NCBI GenBank assembly: GCA_039583875.1
Contig: CM077163.1
Coordinates: 105,967,213 to 106,031,212 of the forward strand
Length of the DNA stretch: 64,000 bases
Origin: Platanthera guangdongensis
Taxonomy: Eukaryota > Streptophyta > Magnoliopsida > Asparagales > Orchidaceae
Direction of reading: 5' to 3'
Shown: positions 23,520-34,790 of the stretch, one piece after another
Layout: every line of letters starts with the position of its first letter
Position numbering within the stretch: position 1 is the stretch's first letter
Notes under the pieces: model-generated
Databases searched by the model: none
Told to the model about the DNA's origin: nothing
The model's input: only the letters and a program-made list of their open reading frames with translations
Made by a program: the position numbers and the translations under genes

Positions 23520-24539
23520 CCTGCTGAAAGAACTAGTGCCTAAACACCTAGAGGGGGGGGTGAATAGGTGAACTTAATCTTTTTAACTTTAAAGGCAGAA
23601 ACACTGAATTATAAGACCTGTATTTGCAATTCTCTACAGCAATTCAGCACAGATTACACAACAATCATAGAATTAATTACACACAGAGTACACAAAGATT
23701 TTATAGTGGTTCCCCAAGGTCTGGGTACATCCACTTTCCCCCTTCGCCTATCTAGTAGTGTACTAGATTCGGCCTAACTTCTCCACTTCTCCTCAGATCC
23801 TCAGATCTTACAACTTAGAACCCCAAACAGGTTCCTACAGCTCAAAGTGATCCCACTCCTACAACTCAGGGACAAAAGCCCTACCACTCAGTCTTCACCA
23901 AGACTTACACTCAGAGAACAAAGTCTCCTACAACTCAGGCACTAGGCCCTACCTCAGTCTTAAACAAGGCCTATACTCAGAGCACACTGTCTCCTACACT
24001 CAGCCTTTATAAAATAGGCTTACAGCTCAGATCCCTTAGGATCCTACAGAAAAAAAAGTTTACAAAGTATATAACCACAACTCTAAAAGAGAGAGATGAG
24101 TTGACTGGTTTCTTGATGAGTTCTTGGCTGAGATCAACCTCCCTTGGCTTTCTTCAAAGCTTCTTGAATTAGAACACAGTAGGGTTGTATCTCTATACAG
24201 ATGATCTTCAATCAACTGCTGTCTTGAGACTCTGATTTCAAACTGAATCTTACTTATCAGCCTGGTTCAACAGCTGGTCTTCTTAGAAGGAGCTCTCTCT
24301 CTCTCTCCAACTTCTTAGATCTTCTCTTGAAGGTCTTCTTCTTGTTGTGTTGTTTTTCAATTCAGTAATCGATGATCATCATTCTTCTGTTGAAGGAGAA
24401 TGGTCTTTAAATAAGCTTTCTCCAAGGTAACCGGCTGATCCGGTTTCTAACAACCTTCTGACAGCTCTGATAGTTGCAGTTGACCGGTTGAAATGGCAGC
24501 TGTCAAGTCATCCAGTCACTTCTTGAAATCTCTGTCACT

Positions 24540-24790
24540 GTCTGAAAGTGTCGAGACAGATAGTCTTTATGTGTCGACACAAATAGACTAAGTGTCGACA
24601 CAAGTATACTAAGTGTCGACACTAGCCTTGTTGGTGTCGACACAACTCCTTGTGTTGTTGTAACAGCTTCTCGACACTTCTTCTTCTGAATGTGTCGACA
24701 CTGATTCTATGTGTCGACACAAGCCTTCTACTTTAATACTTAGTTGAATTCTGCTAAGTGTCGACACAACTCCTTTGTGTCGACACATCT
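24540..24790. repeat. GTGTCGACAC array of the S 3' LTR, part left of K
   Basis: About nine copies of gtgtcgacac or a one-base variant occur at 20-35 bp spacing. The array continues at 32966-33720 on the other side of the nested K element. Confidence 0.9.
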
Positions 24791-24796
24791 TCTTGT

Positions 24797-25924
24797 TGTT
24801 GGAGTTACCATTGTGATCTGAAAGTGATCAAACATGTAATCTCACTGCCAATGCGATATGAGCCTGCAGGGTCGCACATAAGAGATGTGGAGAAGTTGGT
24901 TGATTGACTGTGTTGGTAAAGGTTACCAATCACCGCCTTGAATGGGATTGTGGGCAAAGTGTTGCCTTAAAGGATCGTCGGGTTGGGCAAATGTTGCCTT
25001 GGAGGGCTGGTAAGGATTGTCGTCCGAGGGTCGATAGCATTCGTCGAGAATCGTCTTTCTGATTCCCGCCGATCGACGAGAATCATCTCTTTGATTCTCG
25101 CCGATCGACGAGAATCGTCGAGAATCAATATGTTGATTCTCGACGATCGACGACTTCGACATGTATCGTCGACCGCGGCTCGACGGTCGACAAGATTCGA
25201 CGTGTATCGTCAAGTGAAGCTCGACGATCGGCGAGAATCGTCGAGTATTGTCTTCTGATTCTCGCCGATCCATGGTGATGCTCGCCGATCGATTCTCGCC
25301 GATTCTCGCCGATTCCCACCGATTGTTTCTCGCCGATTCTGGAACCCCATTTCTGGGTGGTCTGCGGATAGCGAAGTTTCTAAGTCTTTTATGCTTTTGG
25401 TATAAAAGGGATACTTAGGGTTTTGTCGGGACTTAAGTTTTTGGCTGCTGTGCGAATAGAACCCGACGGAAACCGTTCCGCGATCGTTCCGCCGATCCCG
25501 AATCCCGCCGGCGACGGAAGGGTTCCGCCGCCGCCGTGTTCGCTCCCCTGACCTCCTCTTCTCCGGCGACCGTCGCTGGTGCTGCTCTTCCTGGCGCGGA
25601 CCTAGCAGTGCGTGAATTAGCAGAGGTGCGGTCTTCTCCTTCCCGATAATCCTTGCGACGGATAGATCGGCGTTCTCCTGCTCGTGTGGACTTCTGTAGA
25701 AGCGTGGACATTATTCTACGTAGAACTCGCCACTAGCACGCAGAAGAAATTTGGAGCATCTCCGTTGAGTCGTGACTCAACGCCACCGAGGTAATTTTTG
25801 CCTTGTTTTGCTAACTTCTTGATTCAACAGTCATGGCCCAATCCTATTTCTTTTGGGTTTTCTTGTTGTTTTTGTTTTTCGCTGCGTGCACAAGCGTTGT
25901 GCCATCTTATAGAGAAACCCAACA
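24797..25924 (+). repeat. 5' LTR of K
   Basis: The LTR opens TGTTGGAGTT and closes aaacccaaca. It has a dyad-rich U3 (about 25030-25335), a TATA box TATAAAAG at 25401-25408, a GC-rich leader (25440-25700), and the dyad GTTGAGTCgtGACTCAAC at about 25764-25782. The ORFs at 24923-25711 on the minus strand are translations of the dyads and leader and not genes. Confidence 0.95.
25030..25335. repeat. CGATCGACGAGAATC dyad array in the K 5' LTR
   Basis: The words gattctcgccgatcgacgag and its reverse, cgtcgagaatc, and ctcgacgatcg repeat back and forth, so most of the 300 bp can pair with itself. The same array lies at 32065-32372 in the 3' LTR, with only a few base changes. Confidence 0.9.
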
Positions 25925-25925
25925 G

Positions 25926-25937
25926 TGGTATCAGAGC
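25926..25937 (+). other. Primer-binding site of K (initiator Met tRNA)
   Basis: TGGTATCAGAGC is the standard complement of the plant initiator-methionine tRNA 3' end used by most copia elements. It starts two bases after the LTR end. Confidence 0.95.
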
Positions 25938-26904
25938 GAGGTTGCGGCCATGATCGTTGTTTTGGAAGTTTGTTATCCAGTGCGTGTAAACCTAGGGATT
26001 TAGAAGTGTTCTAAATGTCTAGATCTAGTCTTGGTTCCCTCCAAGAACGTCTGGAATTTCGTGTGAATTTCTAAGTGTTAGAAATTGTTGTCTCCTTAGC
26101 AGTAACTATCCCTCGAGTATGTTTTGGATTTTGAATCCAACATAGAGAGATGAGCTTGTCTACTGCTTTAAGTTGAGCTGTCTTTGCCTTTGTCCAATGC
26201 ATGTAAATCTGAGGATTTGGAAATTTCCGTATGTTCAGATTTAGCCCTTCCTTCTATCAAATGTTGATGGGGTCAGGATGTGCACATAAGGGATGCATGT
26301 GGTTTTGGAAAATTTTGTTTTTCTATGGATGTGCACATTGATCAAATGTTGATCATGGTTAATTGTTAACCTATAATTTGAAATCCCTTCATCAAATATT
26401 AAGTGTTCGGATGCCTTCCGATGGATGACACTCTTCCTGCCTCGATCGATGAAGTGTGGGCTTGCCAAAGCAAGGTGCATTAATCTATCTTGGTAAGGGT
26501 GCGAGCGGATAATTGTGATATCCCACTGTCGACATCGGGTCATACTTAACTAGGTGACCTCAAAAGTTGAGTGCCTAGAGGCATATGGTTGGCATGCACC
26601 ATATGATGGATGCGAATAAGGAGTTATTCACCAACCATACAAGAATTGCATGAGGATGCAATTGGCAAGCGTTGCCTACCTAAATAACCGCATCGTGAGA
26701 GGAACGCCAAAGCGGACTCATAGTGTTGGTGAAATACGGATCTTATCCACTAAGAGAGTAGCTCGCATGAACTCTCCGAATTGTTAGTGAGGGTTATCAT
26801 TTCGAATAAAATAGTGGGAGTATTTTAATTGAAGTCCAAATTAAAATAAATTGTATTTGAAATTTGGTACTGATTTTATTCTGCATAAATTCTTGTAGAA
26901 TTCC

Positions 26905-29670
26905 ATGGCAAGTGTGTCACACTCCACGTTGTCTCTGAGAGCCATCCTTGAGAAGGATAAGCTCAGTGGGACAAATTACATGGACTTGTACAGGAACCTG
27001 AGAATTGTTCTCAGGCAAGAGCGAAAGCTCTATGTCTTGGAAGAAGAAGCCCCCGAGGTGCCGACCGGGAACTCTTCCCGTGCTGAGAAGGATACTTATA
27101 AGAAGTATACTGACGATGCTTTGGATGTCGAATGCCTTATGCTTGCCACCATGAACTCTGAGCTTCAGAAGCAACATGAGAACATGGGGTGCAAGGAGAT
27201 TGACGAGCATCTCAAGAAAATGTTTCAAGGGCAGGCTCGTCAAGAGAGGTTCGACATCACTAAAGCGTTGTTTCAGTGCAAGATGGGAGTTCGAGACTCA
27301 GTAGGGACTCACGTACTCAAGATGATTGGGTATATAGAGAACCTTGAAAGGCTGGGTTTTCCTCTTGGTCAAGAGTTGGCCACAGATCTGATCCTGCAAT
27401 CGTTGCCGGACAGTTATGAGCAGTTTGTCTTGAACTACAATATGAATGAGATAGACAAGACACTGCCCGAACTCCTAGGCATGTTGAGAACTGCCGAAAT
27501 CAACATGAAGAAGGCCAAGCCTGCCAGCCCCATACTGATGGTGCATAAGGGCAAGGGCAAGGCCAAGGGTTCTAAGAAGACGAAGGTAGGACCTAAGTCA
27601 TTTCTTGAGCCCAAGTCTTCTGCACTGATGAAAAAGAAAAGCACGGTGAAGGAAGGGAAATGCCACCACTGTGGCAAGGCTGGTCATTGGAGGAGGAACT
27701 GTCCTTCGTACATTGAGGGTCTGCAGAAATTGAGGGGAGGTATGACTTCCGCTTCAAATGTTTGCGTTATAGAGATAAACCTTTCTGCTCCTTCATCTTG
27801 GGTATTGGATACCGGATGTGGTTCTCACATTTGTACAAATGTGTAGGAACTGGGAAGGAGAAGATTGCTGAGTAAAGGGGAGGTGGACCTCCGCGTCGGC
27901 AATGGAGCAAGAGTTGCTGCTGTAGCCTTAGGGGTTTATCGTCTTTCTTTGCCCAGTGGGCTTGTAATAGAACTTGATAATTGTTATTTCGTTCCGGCCA
28001 TAACTAGAAACATTATATCTATTTCATGTTTGGACATGATTGGATTTTCTTTTATAATTAAGAACAATTGTTGTTCTATATTTAAGAATGATGTTTGTTA
28101 TGCTGTAGCCCAATTGTTTAATGGTCTTTATGTTTTGAACTTGGACCATCTGATCTGTAATGTAGAAAATAATAAAAGACTAAGAACAAATGACTCGAAC
28201 CCTACTTTTCTCTAGCATTGTCGTTTGGGCCATATCAACGAGAAGCGCATATCCAAGCTCCATAGAGATGGACTTTTGGACTCATTTGATTATGAATCAT
28301 TTGAGAGATGCGAGTCTTGTTTGTTAGGCAAGATGACTAAAGCTCCTTTCACTGGTTATACTGAGAGGGCTGAGGATCTCTTGGGTGTTGTACATAGTGA
28401 TGTATGCGGACCCATGAGTTCCATGGCTAGAGGTGGGTATTTCTACTTTGTTACATTTACTGATGATTTCAGTAGATACGGATATGTGTATCTTATGAAG
28501 TGCAAATCCGAGACCTTTGAAAAGTTCAAAGAGTTCAAGACTGAAGTAGAAAACCAGTTGGGTAAAAGGGTTAAAGCACTCCGATCTGATCGAGGTGGCG
28601 AATACCTGAGTCATGAGTTCTGTGATCATCTGAAAGAGTGTGGTATTGTATCACAGCTCACTCCACCTAGAACACCACAACATAATGGTGTGTCTGAGAG
28701 GAGAAATCGTACTCTGTTAGACATGGTACGTTCGATGATGAGTCATGCAGACTTTCCTGTTTCCTTTTGGGGTTTTGCTTTAGAGACTGCTGCAATGACA
28801 TTGAATCGCGCTCCAACTAAAATGGTTCTGAAGACACCATATGAGATATGGACTGGGAAGCGTCCTAGTATGTCGTTCATTAAAATTTGGGGCTGTGAGG
28901 CATACGTGAGACGTCAAATGCCTGACAAGCTGGAACCCAAATCGGATAAATGTTATCTGGTGGGATATCCTAAGGAAATAAAAGGGTATTACTTTTACCT
29001 ACCGTCTGAGGGCAAAGTGTTTGTCGCAAGGACTGGTGTCTTCTTGGAGAAAGAGTTCTTATCAAGAAAGACTGAAAAGGTAGAGCTTGAAGAAGTTCAA
29101 GAACCACATGTAGTGAATGAACCAGAATTGGATTCTGAGACAGGACTACAAGATGTTGTAGCTAGAGAACCTGCTCAGGGAACACAAGTCATACGTAGAT
29201 CTGGTAGACCGAGGTTTGAGCCTGAGAGATATGGATTTTTCGTGTCTCAAATAGGTAATGTGTTGCTTATGGATCATGATGATGAACCAGCAACCTACCA
29301 AGAGGCTATGAATGGACCGGACTCCGACAAATGGCTTGAGGCTATGAAATCCGAAATGGACTCCATGTATGTAAACCAAGTTTGGAACTTGGTGGAACCA
29401 CCTGAAGGGGTACGACCCATAGGGTGCAAGTGGGTCTTCAAGAAGAAGACCGACATGGATGGGAATGTACAGACATTCAAAGGGCGACTGGTGGCTAAGG
29501 GTTTCAAGCAAATTCATGGTATTGACTATGATGAGACCTTTTCCCCTATTGCTATGGTGAAGTCCATTAGGATATTGCTTGCTATTGCTGCGTATTATGA
29601 CTACGAGATCTGGCAATGGATGTCAAGACGGCTTTCCTTAATGGAAACCTCCTTGAGGAAGTGTATATGA
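26905..29670 (+). pseudogene. gag-protease-integrase-RT start of K
   Basis: One frame runs from the ATG at 26905 to 29670 with only two stops: TAG at 27844-27846 and TAG at 28213-28215. Gag covers residues ~1-270 and has the knuckle CHHCGKAGHWRRNC (nt ~27661-27702). The protease motif is SWVLDTGCGSHI (nt ~27799-27834). The GAG-pre-integrase block CRLGHINEKRI is at ~28219. The integrase catalytic segments are HSDVCGP, FTDDFSRYG and RSDRGGEY, and RT begins with GCKWVFKKK. The frame is lost near 29616, where a single base appears missing before the MDVKTAFLNG block. 'Tork/Angela-like' is my best lineage call; TAR or Ikeros clades are alternatives. Confidence 0.9.
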
Positions 29671-30863
29671 CACAACCCGAGGGTTTTGTATCCCCAGATG
29701 AAGCCACTAAAATATGCAAGCTGAATAAGTCCATTTATGGACTAAAACAGGCCTCTCGAAGTTGGAATCTTCGTTTTGATGAGAAAATCAAAGAGTTTGG
29801 TTTCATCAAGAATGAAGATGAGCCTTGTGTTTACAAGCGAATCAGTGGGAGCATTGTTGTCTTCCTGATATTGTATGTAGATGACATACTATTGATTGGG
29901 AATGACATTCCTACCCTGAAAGTTGTTAAGAACAACCTAGGGAACTGCTTTTCAATGAAGGATTTGGGTGAAGCAACTTATATACTCGGTATTAAGATCT
30001 ATAGAGATAGATCGAAGAAGTTGCTGGGTTTGACCCAGAGTACATACATCGAAAAGGTATTGAAGCGGTTCAACATGCTTGAGTCCAATAAAGGATTTTT
30101 GCCCATGTCTCATGGTGTGAACCTCTCTAAGGACCAGTGTCCAAAGTCTTGTGAAGACAAGGACCGCATGAAGTTGATTCCATATGCTTTGGCAATTGGA
30201 TCAATCATGTACGTGATGTTATGTACTCGACCCGATGTCTCCTTTGCTTTGAGCATGACTAGCAGGTATCAGTCAGACCCCGGTGAATGTCACTGGATTG
30301 CAGTCAAGAATATCCTGAAGTACTTGAGAAGGACTAAGGATGTGTTCTTGGTGTATGGTGGAGAGGAAGAGCTTGTTGTAAGTGGTTACACAGATGCTAG
30401 CTTCCAAACTGATCGAGATGACTCCAAGTCTCAGTCAGGTTTTGTGTTTTGCCTGAATGGAGGAGCTGTGAGCTGGAAGAGTTCCAAGCAAGAGACAGTT
30501 GCTGATTCTACAACAGAGGCTGAGTATATCGCAGCAGCTAATGCAGCGAAGGAGGCTGTATGGATTAGGAAATTCATCGGCGAGCTTGATGTAGTTCCTA
30601 GCATTGTTGGTCCCGTAGTTCTCTACTGTGATAACAATGGTGCAATTGCACAATCTAAGGAACCTAGATCTCATCAGCGCTCCAAGCACATACTTCGGCG
30701 GTTTCATCTTATTCGTGAGATTGTCGAACGAGGAGATGTAAACATTTGCAGAGTGCCGACTGAGGAGAACATTGCGGATCCACTGACAAAGCCTCTCGCG
30801 CAGAGAAAGCATGATGGTCATACTAGATCCATGGGTATACGATACCTAAATGATCAACTCTAG
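29616..30863 (+). pseudogene. Reverse transcriptase and RNase H of K
   Basis: The frame is open for 415 codons after the frame change. It starts at MDVKTAFLNG, carries the catalytic YVDD at 29874-29885 (LYVDDILLIG), then the connection region and RNase H with SGYTDASFQTD, the TTEAEYIAA block and CDNNGAIAQSKEP. It ends in IADPLTKPL. All expected catalytic acids of RT are present, so this half alone looks intact. It is called a pseudogene only because it is out of frame with the upstream part. Confidence 0.9.
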
Positions 30864-31820
30864 CGAGAATCTTGTGGGTTGCATGTAATCTTGTATTTTG
30901 TTGGCTGTTTGTTCATATGATGAACATTGTACCTAATTTTTCTTTTACAATTAATGACAAGTTCTTTTATTATGTCTTTTTCTATATGATAGTTAAATGT
31001 CAACATAATAGATACCCTTAGAATGTTCGCTTCCATGGGACATCAAGTACGTGACTTTAATGTGAGAGCCTATGATTTATTTGAAGCTTCATTCTTAAAG
31101 GTCCATGGTCGAGTATCATCGTAGAAGCTAAGGGTGATGATGATACATGAAGACTAGCACGTGTGTTGACTGATGACCGGTTCTCACAGGTCATGATATT
31201 GTGATATCAAGTCATCACGTGGGTACTTGTTAGTGAACAAGTTGTACTGGACAGACCCAACCTGAGACTACTCTGTGGATTGTCATCCAATCGTGTCACG
31301 AGTAGGTCTCAATTGACAATGGTGTTGTGATCCTTTGACCTGAAGTCACAGCATTCATCAAGTGAGGAAGAGCGTGCTTTGATGCCATCTAAAGTCTTCC
31401 TTGAGAAAGGTTGATGATAAGGGTGGTTGTTGGGCATGTTACGAATCATTTGGGTGTTTGTGTGTGAGCAGATATGGGATTTGTCCTCCTGTATGACAGG
31501 AGTTGCATCCATATGCCCCTTGATGGAACTGGACTGAGAAATGCATGGCCATGCTTGGTTGAGTCAGTATGTGATATTGGACTCACCATTCTCTGGAAGT
31601 CCGTCCTGGATCAAGAAAACTTGGATTGAGCTATTACGAGGTTGACACGGTCCATGCCTCTAGTTCTTTCAGGATGTAAGGGACAAAGGGACAAAGACAA
31701 CGCTGATACATTGGTCATAAAGGCTTATGAGTTATGAACTCTTATTGCTTGGGGAGCAATGATGCATTGCTAGATGCCGCTCATTGTTTGTGAGGTTTTT
31801 GCTTTGATACTTTCGAGATC
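30864..31820 (+). other. 3' untranslated region of K
   Basis: This stretch of 957 bp lies between the pol stop and the polypurine tract. No ORF with family resemblance is visible; the short minus ORF at 31309-31512 looks like chance. Copia elements of this type have a long 3' UTR. Confidence 0.7.
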
Positions 31821-31831
31821 AAGTGGGAGTC
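31821..31831 (+). other. Polypurine tract of K
   Basis: AAGTGGGAGTC directly precedes the TGTTGG of the 3' LTR, as in many plant copia elements. Confidence 0.85.
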
Positions 31832-32960
31832 TGTTGGAGTTACCATTGTGATCTAGAAGTGATCACACATGTAATCTCACTGCCAACGCGATATGAGCCT
31901 GCAGGGTCGCACATAAGAGATGTGGAGAAGTTGGTTGATTGACTGTGTTGGTAAAGGTTACCAATCACCGCCTTGAATGGGATTGTGGGCAAAGTGTTGC
32001 CTTAAAGGATCGTCGGGTTGGGCAAATGTTGCCTTCGAGGGCTGGTAAGGATTGTTGTCCGAGGGTCGATAGCATTCGTCGAGAATCGTCTTTCTGATTC
32101 CCGCCGATCGACGAGAATCATCTCTTTGATTCTCGCCGATCGACGAGAATCGTCGAGAATCAATATGTTGATTCTCGACGATCGAAGACTTCGACATGTA
32201 TCGTCGACCTCGGCTCGGACGGTCGACAAGATTCGACGTGTATCGTCAAGTGAAGCTCGACGATCGGCGAGAATCGTCGAGTATTGTACTCTGATTCTCG
32301 CCGATCCATGGTGATGCTTGCCGATCGATTCTCGCCGATTCTCGCCGATTCCCACCGATTGTTTCTCGCCGATTCTGGAACCCCATTTCTGGGTGGTCTG
32401 CGGATAGCGAAGTTTCTAAGTCTTTTATGCTTTTGGTATAAAAGGGATACTTAGGGTTTTGTCGGGACTTAAGTTTTTGGCTGCTGTGCGAATCGAACCC
32501 GACGGAAACCGTTCCGCGATCGTTCCGCCGATCCCGAATCCCGCCGGCGACGGAAGGGTTCCGCCGCCGCCGTGTTCGCTCCGCTGACCTCCTCTTCTCC
32601 GGCGACCGTCGCTGGTGCTGCTCTTCCTGGCGCGGACCTAGCAGTCCGTGGATTAGCAGAGGTGCGGTATTCTCCTTCCCGATAATCCGTGCGACGGATA
32701 GATCGGCGTTCTCCCGCTCGTGTGGACTTCTGTAGAAGCGTGGACATTATTCTACGTAGAACTCGCCACTAGCACGCAGAAGAAATTTGGAGCATCTCCG
32801 TTGAGTCGTGACTCAACGCCACCGAGGTAATTTTTGCCTTGTTTTGCTAACTTCTTGATTCAACAGTCATGGCCCGATCCTATTTCTTTTGGGTTTTCTT
32901 GTTGTTTTTGTTTTCCGCTGCATGCACAAGCGTTGTGCCATCTTATAGCGAAACCCAACA
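31832..32960 (+). repeat. 3' LTR of K
   Basis: It is nearly identical to 24797-25924. Its TATA box is at 32437-32444 and its dyad array is at 32065-32372. It ends aaacccaaca at 32960, followed by the CTTGT duplication. Confidence 0.95.
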
Positions 32961-32965
32961 CTTGT

Positions 32966-33720
32966 GTTGAAACTTGCTAAGTGTCGACACATCCTCTTTG
33001 TGGCGACATATGCCTTCCGTGTTGAAACATTGCTGAGTGTCGACACTTCTCCTTGTGTCGACACATGTACTTGAACTTTGTTGAAGTTTGCTGAGTGTCG
33101 ACACAGCCTCCTAGTGTAGACACATGTACTTGAACTTTGTTGAAGTTTTGTTGAGTGTCGACACAGCCTCCTAGTGTCGACACATGTACTTGAACTTTGT
33201 TGAAGTTTGCTGAGTGTCGACACAGCCTCCTAGTGTCGACACATGTACTTGAACTTTGTTGAAGTTTTGCTGAGTGTCGACACAGCCTCCTAGTGTTGAC
33301 ACATGTACTTGAACTTTGTTGAAGTTTGCTGAGTGTCGACACAGCCTCCTACTGTCGACACGTGTACTTGAACTTTGTTGAAGTTTTGCTGAGTGTCGAC
33401 ACAGCCTCCTAGTGTCGACACATGTACTTGAACTTTGTTGAAGTTTGCTGAGTGTCGACACAGCCTCCTAGTGTCGACACTTTTATTGTCGACAAAGTTT
33501 CTCTGGGTGTCGACACTGCTTCTAAGTGTCAACACTGATTATGTAGACAATTCTTCACTGTGTGTCGACACAGCCTGTATGTGTCGACACTTTCCTTCTG
33601 GTGTCGACTCTGCCTTCCTGGTGTCGACACAATTACTCCAAGTGTCGACACAGCTTCTCTAGGTGTCGACACAAGCCTTCTTAAGTGTCGACACTTTTCT
33701 TCTAGGTGTCGACACATGGA
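32966..33720. repeat. GTGTCGACAC array and 60-bp tandem units of the S 3' LTR, right part
   Basis: More than 20 copies of gtgtcgacac or close variants occur. The part 33040-33480 is a tandem array of seven ~60-bp units, each made of two decamers around agcctccta and a linker with ttgaactttgttgaag. The block 33480-33720 has the decamer without the linker. Minus-strand ORFs with a VDTRRLCRH-like repeat (32867-33535) are only its translation. Confidence 0.9.
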
Positions 33721-33860
33721 CTTAGAATCTTTTATGCTTTCCCTGCAATTACATAACCTTCACACATAACCTCAAAGCACATCAAATACATCTTCATGTA
33801 TATCATTGAGTAGGGTGAGGATTTTTCAAATCAGGTACATATATTCCAATGTACCCAACA

Positions 33861-33874
33861 ATCTCCCCCTATTT
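33861..33874 (-). other. Polypurine tract of S
   Basis: On the minus strand AAATAGGGGGAGAT abuts the LTR start TGTTGG at 33860, exactly as in element A. Confidence 0.9.
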
Positions 33875-34132
33875 GGAGAAGTCATAACCCTTTGTCAATG
33901 ATATACACCATACATAACAAATTCTCAGTATGATGTAAAACAATATTATATGATAGGGAAAGTATTAAACATGTATAAATAAAACATGTATATTCAATTA
34001 TCTCAGAACAATAATGTAATAGATTGAACATATAACATTGTTCTTACAACTCCAAACATTTTCATTAATCAAAAGTTTACATAGAGTTAAAAACAAATGA
34101 TTACAAATTGTAAACTTAAGAAAATTTCTATC

Positions 34133-34684
34133 CTATGGCTGCTCAGGCTCCTTGATAACAATCCCCTTTCCAGATTGAATCTTTGCTTGAATTGAAGCAT
34201 CATTGTCATCAACAGGCTTCTTCCCTTTGAGATATTTCTTTTTCAGCTCTTCAGCCTTTATCTTCTGCCTTTCAAAATAGTGATAAGGCTTAGGTAAATA
34301 CTTGCTAAGCTCCTGTGCATTAGGAGGTAGCTTTCCCAGTTTAGCCTTCCTTCTATATTGTACTATGGAATATTGCCTATTCTCATGTTTTCTCCACTCC
34401 TGTTCAGAATACCATTTGCCTCTATCGAGGATATTGTCCTTAGCAGCCTTCCAAGCAGTCAATATGATATTCCTGGATGTGGGGCTCCATTGTTCAAAAT
34501 CTGGCCTTAATTCAGCTTTCTCTCTGAACCTTTTATTAGATAATTGAGCCTCTTGTTCCTTTAATAGAAATGCCTCTTGCTCTTTTAAGATTGCCTCTGG
34601 CACAGGCTGGACTACCTTCTCAATAAAAACATTCTGATTACCCTCAGGAGGACTATACATAGACTGTACCTCCTGATGTATCAT
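34133..34684 (-). pseudogene. Distal part of the third ORF of S
   Basis: This 183-codon frame is rich in Lys, Glu and Gln, with a helix-like stretch KEQEAFLLKEQEAQLSNK. It lies just upstream of the polypurine tract, in the same place as the C-terminus of the A ORF, and shares a loose 'YSPPE ... QYRR' order with it. It is out of frame with 34791-36845, so one gene has probably been split by a frameshift near 34690-34790. Function is not known. Confidence 0.55.
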
Positions 34685-34790
34685 GTCAAAATCAGTAGGA
34701 GGGTATATGCAGGATTTATTCCAGACTCTACCACATTGTCATCATCACATAAAGGTGGATATCCAAGGGTGGATCTGATGGATTTGAAAT

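Larger units (their letters stand above)
24797..32960 (+). mobile_element. Element K: complete Tork/Angela-like Ty1/copia element
   Basis: The two 1.13-kb LTRs (24797-25924 and 31832-32960) differ at some twenty sites by eye, about 98% identity. The initiator-Met PBS lies one base inside the 5' LTR. Gag-pol and a polypurine tract follow. CTTGT flanks both ends (24792-24796 and 32961-32965). K lies within the GTGTCGACAC array of the S LTR. It is the youngest element here. Confidence 0.95.
23525..33860 (-). repeat. 3' LTR of S, interrupted by element K (net ~2.17 kb)
   Basis: LTR sequence covers 23525-24796 and resumes at 32961-33860. The join at CTTGT matches the uninterrupted sequence at about 43910-43930 in the other LTR. 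On the minus strand it starts TGTTGGGTAC and ends CTTTCA. It carries seven copies of a ~60-bp unit with two GTGTCGACAC motifs each (33040-33480), against six in the 5' LTR. That accounts for the ~56-bp length difference. Confidence 0.9.

Noticed and set aside
24923..25711. Arg-rich ORFs in the K LTRs (also 31958-32747)
   Set aside because: They arise from the CG-rich dyads and leader; they lie in an LTR antisense to transcription.
33040..33480. CRISPR-like array (60-bp units with short palindromes)
   Set aside because: The 'spacers' are nearly identical, the DNA is from a plant, the units lie in an LTR, and no cas gene is present.
32867..33662. Overlapping ORFs with a repeated VDTRRLCRH-like peptide on both strands (also 3245-3527, 43807-44660)
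   Set aside because: They are translations of the GTGTCGACAC array; open frames follow from the period and lack of stop words, and they exist in several frames at once.
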